DNA from: Undaria pinnatifida | Lineage: Eukaryota; Sar; Phaeophyceae; Laminariales; Alariaceae | Assembly (NCBI GenBank): GCA_012845835.1 | Contig: JABAKD010000002.1 | Span: 8,826,620-8,890,619 of the forward strand | Direction: 5' to 3' | DNA length: 64,000 nt | Part shown: positions 13,301 through 26,100 of the stretch, piece by piece | Position numbering within the stretch: position 1 is the stretch's first letter | How the letters are laid out: every line of letters begins with the position of its first letter | Translations under genes and position numbers: made by a program | The notes under the pieces: model-generated | What the model was told of the DNA's origin: nothing | Database searches by the model: none | What the model saw: only the letters and a program-made list of their open reading frames with translations

Positions 13301-14162
13301 AGTGACGGTTGGTTCGATTGAGACAAACTCAAAGCGTAACACCTACCAGGTATGCTACATAAATACGATTAACGTCCCGACGTATCGGCGAGACTCAAAT
13401 CGGCTTCCAAACGTGTCATTACCCCCATTTTATACTACGAAAAAGACTCTACAGTATCTCCGAGTAGGCTGCAGTTTTACGAAGTGAGCGCAACACTCTA
13501 TTCCGAATAGCAAGAACAAAACAATCGATGCCGACCGCGCTACGAGACGTAGTATCTTACGGATGGGAACACATGGCATTGTGCAGACAATGCGAACAAT
13601 ACCACCCACCCCACGTCAAACGCAAACTCACAAGTCACCCCCGTTGGGCTGGCTTGTCGCTCATCATTTCCGCAATTCATTTTTTTTCGGGGGGGGGGGG
13701 GGGGGAAGCGGAGGTGATAAATCGTTACCTGGCACCATGGTATAGATTATCAGGATGGTTCGGGGGGATGATGTATATAGGGGGCGTGTACTCAACCCGT
13801 GCATGGACATAAACGCACGCGACCAAAAACCATCGCATCACTAACGCCGGTACGGAACACGTCGGCTTTTCACCGACCAGGCAAATATCGTTGCGCCTCA
13901 AGCGCGGAAATATCAAAGGGGGGTAAACAATTACGTATTCCTTTGGTTTGAGTGGGGGGAATAAGGGGGGTTGGTTAACAACAACTATCTCTCGGGATTC
14001 GGGGAGACGATATACGCCCGACGGGCAAGGCGCCTTCGTCGGGCGGCTTGATCTCTCTCACCTGTTTGTTGGCGAAAAACTCCCGGTGGCTGAACATGCA
14101 CGAGATTTTGCTGAAGTGATAAGGGGTCACCGACACCAGCGCTCCCTTTCCAGTCCTTCGGC
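7332..14162 (-). CDS. CEP76: CEP76 C-terminal exons
   Basis: Exon 14162-14062 gives TPYHFSKISCMFSHREFFAN (human YPYRTIGCVFNHQMFLGN). Exon 12002-11915 gives TSLDISDANLWKPM (human CVFDLNDESKWKPM). Exon 10364-10219 gives VELDLKRRVEAWREGNEW. Exon 9242-9115 gives VWDDELGYLLGPSLFAYE and GNGDFQDAVQGAVPD (human VWEDQLSYLLSPALASYE and GNEEFQDAIRRAVPD). Exon 7451-7332 gives HCFKGFPTCFDHWS (human HTFKGFPIHFVYRN). Phases run 0, 1, 0, 2, 2. The tail matching human VRVFTYPESACAVWIM was not found. Confidence 0.9.
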
Positions 14163-17100
14163 CTGCGGTGCGATCGGACAGACGGTTTCCCGGTGACCTG
14201 GGGACCATACACGGGTATGCTTACAGGTGTAGGGTATCCCGGTAAACTCCAGGGCACCCACCCGGGTACCAAATCGGATTGTTGCCGGGGATACCCGGGT
14301 ACAGGGATACCCGGGTATGTACTTGTATGTACCTGGGTACCCGTGGGTACGGTAGGAGGGTTATATTGTTTTGTGTTTTGGGCCTCTTCCCGTGGTGGCT
14401 CGGGGTCGCGCGAGTGATACCCGGGTATGTACTTGTATGTACCTGGGTACCCGTGGATACGGTAGAAGGGTTACGTTGTTTTGTTTTTTGGGCCTCTTCC
14501 CGTGGTGGCTCGGGGTCACTCGCGCGAGGGACCCCACTGTTCCTTTCCGGTGTTAAGGCTTCGTGCTATTCGTGATACAATATATACTGCTATTATATAT
14601 ACTGCTATTATATATACTGCTATTATATATTGCTATTATATACACTGCAACATCTTCGACGACAGTGGGAAGAAAACAGGGCGTATAATCGTACACTAGA
14701 TAACAGCAATGTGAAAAAGAAGTACAGAAAGTTATGTTAACACTGCGGTAGACCACACTACCAACCTATTACGCAGGGTATTTCGTGCCTCCGGCCGTTT
14801 GCATGATCGCCTGACAACCTCTACCAAACGAAGTAGCATATGCCTAACAAGGTAAAGTCACCCTCGCGTTCAATAGTGGTGACATCGCATGCCCACGTCA
14901 CCTCGCTTGGTGCATTTGTAAGATTTATCTCTGTCTTGGATTTGGCGACCTCAGAGCCCCACATCGGCACGGCAAAAATCATAGGCGTAAAATCGTAAAT
15001 ATATGTGAGACAATAATAATGTGAAAAGTAGATACAGACAGACATGCTAAAATTACGGTAAACCGCACTACCAACTCATTACGTAAGGTATTCCGTACAT
15101 ACCGTCTGCATGATCGCCTCCCAACCTATGCCAAGCGAAGTATGACTAACGAAGTAACGTAATTGAGCGCGTGTACACTAAGCGTTCCTTTCAAAACAGT
15201 AACGATTCGCATCTCTCCCTTTCGTTCTCAATGGCGGTGACATTGCATGACCACATCCCCTCGCCTGTTGTATTTGGCAATATGTATCTCTTTCTTATAA
15301 TTAGCGAAGTCAGAAAATAATGGTATCTACATGATTGTACCCATCGATTGAAATATTCTATCTTTCGATCCATGTACAATAACAAATTATGAAGCTTTAA
15401 CCACATTGTTTACTACACCTAAGAACTGGGTTGCATACTACATGTAACATCAAACCTTGTAGAAAAATAAACATTACCAGGCGGGTGATATAAAGGGGTG
15501 TCTTCTTGCTGCAACCGTCAGATTCGTCCCCTTCAAGGGTTTATACTTTCCGCGCACATATTGAAATGCTCGCTCCCCCGCCCTCCCCCCCCGATCCCTC
15601 TTGTTTAAACGCACCACCTGAAATCAAAATCTGCCAGAGTAGTAAACACCACCAGCCAGCTGATATCATCTCATTATCCATCTAGCCATCCATGCCGTAG
15701 CTCCAACTCATCTCTGCCCTCCCCCTCCCCCCTTTGTTCCCTGCCCAGTTCGTTCCTACGCCCCACTTACAATCGAAATCGGCCAGAGTAATAAACACTT
15801 CTAAGCAATTGATATCACGTCATTATCTTTCTAGCCATCCATGACGTAGCTTTCATTCATCCCCCCTCCCCCCCTCCAACGCCCCCTCCTTCCCCACACC
15901 CCGCACGATCGCCTAGACCAGCACCGTGCCTATAGCAAGCCTCTTCACACATGATAAATACGCGCGATCGGAGGATCACACACAATGTTGCGAAGATCAG
16001 TGTCGACCAAATTCTTGATCTCATAGCTGGAGTGTATTTTAAATTATATGTGACCTAAACCTCTTGAAAATCCTCCCCCCCCCGCCCCTTTTTTTTTTTT
16101 TTTTTTCTTTCTCGCTTCCTTTTGCTTAAACGCCTCACCTAATCTCGAAATCTGCCAGAGTAATAAACACTTCCACGCCCTGGATATCGCCTCGTTATCG
16201 TTTAGAGCCGTCCATGCCGCTGCTGCAATTCCCACCCACCCCCGCCCCCAATGCCCCCTCCTTCCCCACCACCCGCACCATCGCCCAGACCTAGCACCAC
16301 GCGTATAGCAAACCCCTACATCTATGCGACCTAAAGCCCTCCCCCCCCGCCCCCCGCCCCCCCCCGCCACATTCCCCCCCCCTCCCCCACAAGAAGGATT
16401 CATAGTTTCCACGCACATATTGACCTGCCCCACCCGCCCCCCCCCTCCCCCCCCCCTCCCCCCCTCCCGCCCCCCTTTTGATCAAAATCAGGCCCCCACG
16501 TCCTTCAAAACTCCGCCCTCCCCTTACCGGATATTCGACTTACAGGATTCACGTGATAAACTGATGCATTCCCTTCCACAGCTGTCAGATTTTGTCCCCC
16601 TCAGAAACGGGTTTTATAGTTTCCGCGCACAGACTGCCTAACATCACCCTGTTGACCCGGATAGCTACACTGTAGTTGCAAGGGGAGTCGCCGACCTATA
16701 TCCTTAATGAGGACACACAACCCGTAATACATGCGATCGGAGTATCACACACAGCTTGCAAAGATGAGTTTCGACAAAATATTCGATCTCACAGCTGGGG
16801 TGTATTTTAATTTATATAATATACTGCTACTATATATGCTGCTATTATTATACTGCTATTATATACTGCTATTATATATACTGCTATTACATTTACTGCT
16901 ACTATATATACTGCTATTATATGCTATTATATGTACTGCTATTATATATACTGGTATTATATACTGCTATTATATATGCTGCTATTATACTGATGTTTCA
17001 ACTGTGCGATAGGAATCCGCCATGCAATAATTAGATGCGCCGCGCCAAACAAATCGCCTAAATCCTTTTTTTTTCGTTGAGGCACAGAGTCACTCGGGCG

Positions 17101-20100
17101 GTCGAGTGGCTCAAACTCAATCGCGACAAAGGGAGTACCCCCCCTACCGAACCCATATACCCTGCTAAGCACACCATATACCCTGCTAAGCACACCATAT
17201 ACCCTGCTAAGCACACCATACACCCTGCTAAGCACACCATATACTTCGAGGTACCCTGCTAAGCACACCACATGCTTCGAAGCACCCTGCTAAGCACACC
17301 ATATACCCTGCTAAGCACACAACATACTTCGAAGTACCCTGCTAAGCACACCATATACCCTGCTAAGCACACCTTCGGAACCATACGAAGTATACTTGAC
17401 CCAACAAACTCGCGATAAATTTCACTTCATACGGCCCATTTTGTTTGTGTTTCCTCGCACATACCAGTACCTTCTGCAGGCTTGACGGTTTGACCGGACG
17501 GTTTTTGGCGGCACAGGAACCATACAGTTGTAGACACACGGACAAAAAACGACACAGAGGAAATCCTGGGCTCACTTTTGGTGGGACGCTAGGTTACATT
17601 CGACTATTTTGAATACATCGTCCTCAACGACAGGCTCTACCCCACACTAAATCTTCTATTGGCCCACGAAAAAGAAATAAGAAAATACAAACAACAGGCT
17701 CGCCTTTTTGCTCGTCTTTTTGGGGACGCTAAGAAAATCGGAGTAGTTAGAAGTCGTGCTCAGTGGCGAGAGCTATACTAAATCCTACATAATAGTCTAT
17801 GCTCAACGGTTCTCAAGGCTGCCTTCTCGAAAACAAGCTGGGCGCTCACAACCAAAAAATTTGCTTCGGTCAGACCTCGTCGTTCCAAGAGATATTCCCG
17901 TAGACTCCGCCCGGCGTTTTCAGTCTCCCCAGCGTCGAGGTCATCAGCATCGAGCATTCTTCCCCAAGGGGATGTGATATCATCACGGCTATACGGTAAG
18001 CGCGGCACTCACCCTTTTGGAGACGAGGCTCGATCATACTGAACCTTTGTCCGGTAAGGGTTTCCCAGAAAAACGCCTTCTTGTCCGCGCGTCGACCGCT
18101 GAAGGTGCACACCCACTGAGCGGACGGCAAGAATGAAGCCGTCACCGTTTTCGGCGGGAAAAATAAAGCACGCTTCAGTCAGGGTTAGCGTTGGCGTTAC
18201 GGCGACGGTGTGGGTTGGTCTGAACTTTTTCCCGGCGAGGGTTTCCCAGAGAAAAACTTTTCTTGCCCGTGCGACTACCGCTAAAAGTGCACACCCAATG
18301 GGCGGCGGTGTCGAACGGTTGAAGACAGAGGCACTATTATAAGCGGTTCCGTGGGAAGAGTGGGAGTTCGCCTGAATGTCAATATCACCAGCACCTCAAT
18401 CCTAAGGCACCATGCAGAAAGCGACGCACCCCGCCGCCCCTCCCGGACGTAAACCCCGCGCTCACCATGTGTCCCGTTTCGTCCGCCTCTCCAGGCCCCC
18501 CACCGATGTCCGCCCCTCCGTGCTTTACGAACTCCGCCTCCGTACCATCTGCACCGGAGGGGTGCACTAGACCGATGCAGACGAAGGCATCAAGACCAAA
18601 ACCCAGCAGTAAAGAGCACAGAAGGAGGGCGTGGTCGGAGGCGTCCCCTCTTCCCGCCGCTAAAAACGCATGTGGGGAGTTCCATGATTGGGCGGTTTGT
18701 TCCCCTACCGACGGCCGGCGTTGAAAAGGAATGAGAGATACGAACCTGCAAAAATTGAAATGGAAACAGCAAGTTGAACGGGAACGGGAGATAAATAATA
18801 GGAAAGGAAGATCGAAAACAGAAGCAGAAGATCTGAAATAGGAAAGGAATATCGGACAGAAAATGATTGTCGAAGCAGGGAAACAACCAGTCGTATCATA
18901 TGAGCAATATTCTGGCATGCTGGAGTCGAAATCACATTAAAAAGCCGTCACACGTGCATAACATAGCCCCATTCCCGGCAAAACATGAGATCTGCGAGAA
19001 AAAAATATCGTAAACATCGGCATAAAACAAGAAAAACAACATCGAAAAAATGTAGCACAAGAGAGTAAAAACCTAGTCGCATAAGCCACCTTGCCGCGTG
19101 TCTTGGCGTCGGTAGCAGCCTTCCCCTTCTGTAGGGTTCCAAAAAGGAACACACGCACCGATGCTGTCCGCGTTCGTCTTCTGCAAAGATTTTCACCGAC
19201 CTACGGCGTTCACAAAAAGGGAAAGAACACTTGTTTGGCGATGTGCCCGTTTGGTTCGGTTGGCCGCCAAGTAATGGCAGTAGCCCCGGGGGGTAGAGAT
19301 CTACGAGATCTACCAAACAACTCAAGTCAAGAATATGATGTTACAATGCACCAAAAGAGCGACATAAATGTCAAAATGTCACCTCCTGGTTATTTTTCTG
19401 GCGACCGGAGAGTGGAACTTTCGACTGAGGCCGGCGTGACAGTTCCGATCGCTTCCCGCTGAAAAACAAGCTTAGCCATTTGGCAGGTGGACCCCCAACA
19501 TTTCGCGGACAAACTACTTGGAAATAAAACGGGATCACTTTTGCGGTACGAAAACGGTTGCCCTTTGTGTACTGCAACAAACAGGCCATTCACTCGACTT
19601 CCCTAAAAGGCTTGCCTCTTTTTGGCACTGCAAACAGCACTACTCCGCATACTGCCCCTATTGGTTATTTCCATTGGTGATAAATGACTCCACGGGCACT
19701 ATAGCGGGGACCAGGCACTATAGCGGGACCTCTGCTGTGCTCCATTCTACGTCTCTAAACGGCACGCCCCGTTTGGTATTGCACCGAACATGCCATTTCA
19801 CTCGAACTCCAACTAATTTGTCTCCGAACGTGATTTGCTGTTCTTAACCTCTTCCCGCCGCAATTGCGATATCACACTAATTCCAAGTACAGTAGTATGA
19901 CTACAACATAGTTGGGGTCCCCCCCCTTTTTTTTTATATCCTCCGGCGGATGGGGAAAAATGAAGCTTTAGCTCACCACACTTCCACGTACTTTCATACG
20001 CGTCGTGTGTCGATTTAACTCAGTTGCTTTCGCAGCCCAACGCTAGCTGGCGCACCCTTCGGGTCCCATTGTAGGTATAGCGTAAGCTGTCCCTATCAGT

Positions 20101-23100
20101 GGTCTTCGTTACAACCCCGGCAGCGCAAGCTGCCGTTGTATACGCCAAAAACGCGGAGGTGTGCTATTAAATGAGCAATACGAACGCCTTATTGGGGAAA
20201 GCCGCCTTATTCATGCCAGGTTATGAGTGCAAGCCCCCGGTCGCGAAAATCGATATTTACCGCTTTATATCGGGGTATCACTTTGTACCAGGTATGGGGA
20301 TACCGCCTTATCGGCGGACCCCTACTCTACTACAGCACTTTGTCATCAAAACATCCAACGCGTGGATGAAATTCTGGAATTAGAACTGCACAAATGATCC
20401 TGTCATAATTCCAAATAGTTTATCCTCAAAAACGTGGGTGTGTTTCTAGAAGGCGCACCTCTTGCGCAGGTCCCTCGACACCGAGGTGAAGCCCTTCCAC
20501 CACGTGTCCGCGTACAGGTAGAAGTCCCGCCGCGCTTCACTCCGAACCGAAACCTAGAGAAAAATAAACGACCACAGGCGTGTGGATATGAACACGATTC
20601 GTTTCGTACCTTTTTCGTAGCACCCGTCATACCACTCAAGACAAAACACCCAGGACTATGCATATATTAATAGTAGGGGGACTGATTCTACGATAGCCCA
20701 CCCCCAGAAGCAGATATTTCCTTTAACGAACGTTTCGTGGCTGCTCGACACGAGGAAGGGTGCTATGAGCACAACATCCTCACAAGTTTTTTTGTTTGCA
20801 AAGGACTATCGATCGAACGATGACGTCGGGGTGGCAAGGGGCACACCGTCCTTCAGGAGATACGGCCGGGAGCTGGTTTCAAAACAGGCGAGTTCGTCAA
20901 ATAAAAGTTGAGGGGGGGGGCTACCGTCGTAGAAGGACTTCTGGGGCACACTCAACGACATGGCGTCTTAAGGGTAGATACAGTCTAGCTCTTTCCATAG
21001 GCGCGTCGCTCGGCGTATGCACTACTCTCTCCTTGGTTGTCTAGAAAATGAGTGACGCGTTTCTACGATAGAGGTCAGCTTTAGTGAGCGGGTGAGGTGT
21101 AGCTGCTCAAGTGTTGAACATCGTCATTCAAATTGCTGGTAAACGCTACCCCCACCGTAGCACCAGGTCAGACACATACAAAAACGGTACACCCCCACCA
21201 TAGCATTAGGCCAGACACAAAACAATGGTACACCTCCACCGTAGCATTACGTCGGACACATAAAAAAAAGTGCACCCTCACCGTAGCATCAGGTCGGACA
21301 CACAAAAAAATGGTATACGTCCCCACCGTCGCATTAGGCCAGACACACAACAAAAAAGGTACACCGCCACCGTAGCATTAGGTTGGACACACAAAGAAAA
21401 AAGTTACACCCCCACCCTAGCACTAGGTCGGATACACAATAAAAAAGGTACACCCGCACCGCAGCATTAGGCCGGAGACACACACAAAAAAGGTACACCC
21501 TCATCGTAGCATTAGGTCAGACACACAAAAAAGGTACACCCCCGCCGTAGCATTAGGTCAGACACACAAAAAAAGGTACACCCCCACCATAGCATTAGGT
21601 CGGACACACAACAATGAGGTGCACTCCTACGGTGCTACCGGTATGCCTTAGACCCACAAACGTGAGGTGCCCTTCTGCCGTAGATTAGGCCAGCCTAACA
21701 CTAACCAACAACAGGACCACGCCTACAGTAGAATAGGTCAGCCTCATAAAAAATGACGTCAACCCCCGCCGGAGTATAGATCAGCCTCAGAAAAAATACT
21801 CTCAAGTGCTAGCCATACCGTGCACAGTAGCATTACGCCAGTCTCAGACAAAATGAGGCGCATTCCTGCCGTAGTACTCGGAATTATAGGCTAGCCTCAG
21901 ACGAAATGAGGTGGATGCCTACAATACTATAGGTCAGCATCACAAAAATGAGGTGCGCGCTTGCAGTAGTATAGGTCAGTCTCACAAAAAATGGGTGCAC
22001 CCGTGGCGTGTGGTACACCCATGCCGTAGTATACGTCCGCCTCAGTATTAATAGGAACACGCCTACAGCAATGTACGTCAGCCCCACAATACTTTCGTGC
22101 ACCCTTAGCGTAGTGTAGGTAAAATAGGAGCACCCTGCCGTAGAATAGGTCATCCTCTCAAAAAATAAAGTGCACGCCTACAGCAGCGGCCCACAGCAGC
22201 GTCATATCCAGGGGTGCTCGCCTGAAGGTCCATGATCCTCGTGACGTCAGAAGCCTTGAAGGGGAAGGAAGACACTTCGGAAGGGGCTATCACGTCCAGC
22301 TGGAGAACAAGTATACCCCCCACTGCACACGAAATAGAAGCACGAACCGCACAAATGGTGAAGAAGTTAGGTGTATATTTCGGCAGAATCGAAATGAAAA
22401 AACGCACAAGCGATAAGAAGGTTAAGTGTAAATCTTGATGGCATAATCCAAGTACAAACCGCATAAACGATAAAAAAGATTCGGGGTAAATCTCGGTATC
22501 GAGATTAAATTAACGCCGCACACATGGGGAAAATATGTATTGGTCGACTGCGGACGAACTCGAAACATACACCGCCCAAGAAGCAAAACTTTGTTTCTCA
22601 GTTGCGTGTGAAATCGAAATCAAAACCATATGCACAAAAAAAAAGTACGTTTGTCGACCGCAAGCGAAACGGACAAAAAAATAGCTGTAAAGATCTGGCA
22701 GCGAGAAATCCGGCAGCTGTCGCCTCACTCCAAAATTGTCCTGCCATAATACTTATAATGCTTTTTATGACCAGGATTGGCAGCGTGCATCCTGCACTGT
22801 TACTATTTACGGAGGACGACAGCAATCAGGACCCACGATGTACATAACAACCTAGATAACTCTCCCGTTTTTACTAACCATATTTCGTTCTGGTCTCTAC
22901 TACTTTACGCTCCCCCGCTTTAGAACCAAATATGACGCGCGCCACTGGTTTTTCTGGATTCGAGCAAAGGCAACGAAAATGCCAAAACCAAACTCCCTTA
23001 TCATGTGTTCGGTTTCGACGCGTTCTACTAGCAGCCTACTAGTAGTGCACGATAGAGGTAAACCTTAACCTTTTTAGCAAAACAAGAACCTGAACGACGG

Positions 23101-26100
23101 GGCTCCTTCAGCCGAAACAGTCGGCAAATCATTCTTGTTTCGTAACGTGAGTGTTTTGTTACTTGTATACGTGGGCCATGGGTTTTGTTTTCATGGAGCT
23201 GAACTTTCAGTTATACATAAAAATCAGCGTTTGTGTTACGTATTTGATACAGAACCTCTTCAAGGGAGATGCCTCAGAAACAACAACGGTTGCTGCACCA
23301 CTACGTTAGTATTACTACTACTATTACTACTACAACTATTACTACTACTACTGCTGTTACTATTGTTACTACTATTACTACTATTACTACTATTACTACT
23401 ATAAATGTTAGTGGCATGTGTCTTTGCATCCCCCTCTCGCCCCAATGTTGTTCTTCTCACAGTAGTAGCTTATCGCTGTAACCTTGCTCGTGGTGTTTTC
23501 CTTGTTGTCCCCGCAACTCGCCCGCAAAAATCTAGCTCGGGGTCAAAGGACAGCCTCCCAACAACTCCGGAGTTTAAGGATACCTGAAGGATCCCGCAAA
23601 GATGTCTCCATACCACGGACAGATCACCATCGAGATAGATAATCTGCAGCAGACATGATACGATATCTGCCGCTATGATATGTTGTGCAGGATCTGCACA
23701 TATGGACTACAGATCCAACCATGGAAACATCAGCTAGATCATGCAGATCGTACGGCCCCCACCCGGTAACGCGAACTATACCATGCAAATATTTCCGGAA
23801 ATATTGAAATAATCATGTGAGGACAGATCATCTGTCGGTGATCTGTCCGGCGTGCGATTAGTTCTCGAGAAAACAACAACAAAACAACACACATAGCTGA
23901 AGCTAATCATTAGCCTCAGACAAGAAATATCAGCACGGTCCGCACCTGGATGAACGATCGAGTCCGGGGCGGCAGACGCAAGTTCCACCGCCAGCAAAAC
24001 GCCACCACTCTCATGCAACCCCTCTTGGGCGCCGTTTGCTGGTACTAAGGCTCGCCTGATCTAGCAATAGCACCACAGAAACCCATCGACAAAGTTGCAA
24101 GATCCAGGTTTTAACTTAATATATGGGACATACAGCACGCCATCTTGGTCTGGCGTCCGCGACGGGTTGCCTCAGAACCCCCAAGCGGAGTTTCAACAAG
24201 CGCAGAGCTATGTTCCGGGCTGGTCACGGCTTTTTTTTTCAACGGTTTGAAATACGTCAGCTGTGAGTTCGACCAACTGAGTAGTCGATGCGTTGTGATT
24301 CTGGGTGGGACGCAAAACACGCGTTCGACACACATGGAAAAATATTCTGCACTCTCCTCATGTGATGGGGCTGACCAGCATAGGTCTGTATAAAGGTAAA
24401 AACGATGTCAAGAACGTCAAGGAATGGAGGTGGTAGAGGAACTTCGTGGGACACACGTTGAAGCACTCCTTGGATAAACATAGTATATTGCCTCCGCGCA
24501 TTTCCTCGCCTTTTTACACAACTCTCTCGTATGCCAAGCACTATCACAACAGCTGTTTACCGAAGTTCGGTTCGGTTGTACACCGCGCTATACTGCCAGT
24601 GCTGCCGAAGAAGTTATAAAACCAAAAAGGTTTCCTCTGCCGCGAACAAACCAACACGAGGTAGCGACGTCCTTCGTTTGGTGCAACTCCCACATTCGTC
24701 CTGATACCACAACCTCGCGGTGAGCCAGTCCAATAGAGAACCAAAACATATTCCAAACTGCACCAGCTTTCCAAAACGCAAAAACGCTTCCAAAAACGTG
24801 AGTGCGTTCAATACTGTTCCCTAATAATATTGAATCAATTACAAACGGTGCCGTTTGAACAGCCAATAAGTGGGCGTACAAAGAGAGGAGAACATCCCCC
24901 CAGAATATCGTAGAAAGCACGAGACATTGAGTCCGCCTTGAACGTGCGCGAGCGAGGGGGACAGCAAAACACCGGTACAAAGGTTAACCGGCGTAAAAGA
25001 ATGAACCCAACGACACAATCGATCGCGTTCAACGCGTCGATGGCCCTCCTCGCGTACGATCAGGGGACGCAACGCACCATCGCCACAAACCCTAAACGGC
25101 ATCAGAGATATAGACATGCCCAAGAGAGAGAGAGGAAGCTCACCGCCAGTCGATCTCAGCGGTACCGACCAGTTCCCGTCTACCAGCTCGAAGCGTAGAC
25201 CATTCCTCTCCGTACTCGCCCTCTTCAGTTTCCACCGCTACACCCTCACGCCGCGAAAGAGAGCGCGAGTGAAGATGAGCCGCCTTGCCCTTTGTGAGGA
25301 CTACATGCAGCGGCAAGTCTTGCTGCAAAAATGATGCCTGTTGGCGGAGGCGTGTTCCGTGGGTCAAGGGGGACAGAGAGCGAGAATTCGACGGACGAGG
25401 GAGGGTGAGTGTAATCATGCTGGTATCATACATGGCTGCAGTCCTCAGGAACATACCGGTAGACCTTTGCACCCCTACAAGTCCTACAATGCCGGGACGG
25501 AGCAGACACTGACTGCCTGCACCAGAGCGCGAAGAGCCGTGAGGTGTTCGGCGGAGGCATTGGTTCGATTGCTTACAATATCATGCCAGCTACGATCGGG
25601 GTGGCCTTGCCCTTGGTGAGGACAATATCCATCGGTTAAGTCCTGCTGCAAACACGACGCCTGTAGCAGCAATACGCTTCGTGGGCCAGGGGGGGGTGGG
25701 GGGCGAAGGTTCGGCGGGGGAGAGCGGGATACACGGTAATGCACGCGAAAAACAGGGACGGCGACTATGCAGTACGTGACAAGGTAGCAGGTGGAAGCGT
25801 CTAGCCAGGAGAGTGCTATATTCTGTAGCATCGCGGCAGGACAGGGTGACCACGACCTGCACACCGCAAGGCTAAGGCTCGGACCCATCCCCTGGCGGCC
25901 CATAGTGTGGTGGTAACACGTGACAAGGTAATACTCTGATGCATCGCGACAGGAAAGTGCTGCGTCCGTTAGCATCACGTCAGGACAAAATACGTGAAAG
26001 TTGAATACCAAACACGAAACAAAGCCTAAACAAAACGTTTTCCAAGTCAAAAGTATCAAATAATAATTACAGTAACCTGACTGCCACAACCAAGAGTCAT

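Noticed and set aside
21135-21620. Regular 40-bp repeats resembling a CRISPR array
   Set aside because: Units are contiguous without unique spacers, in a eukaryotic intron; it is a minisatellite.
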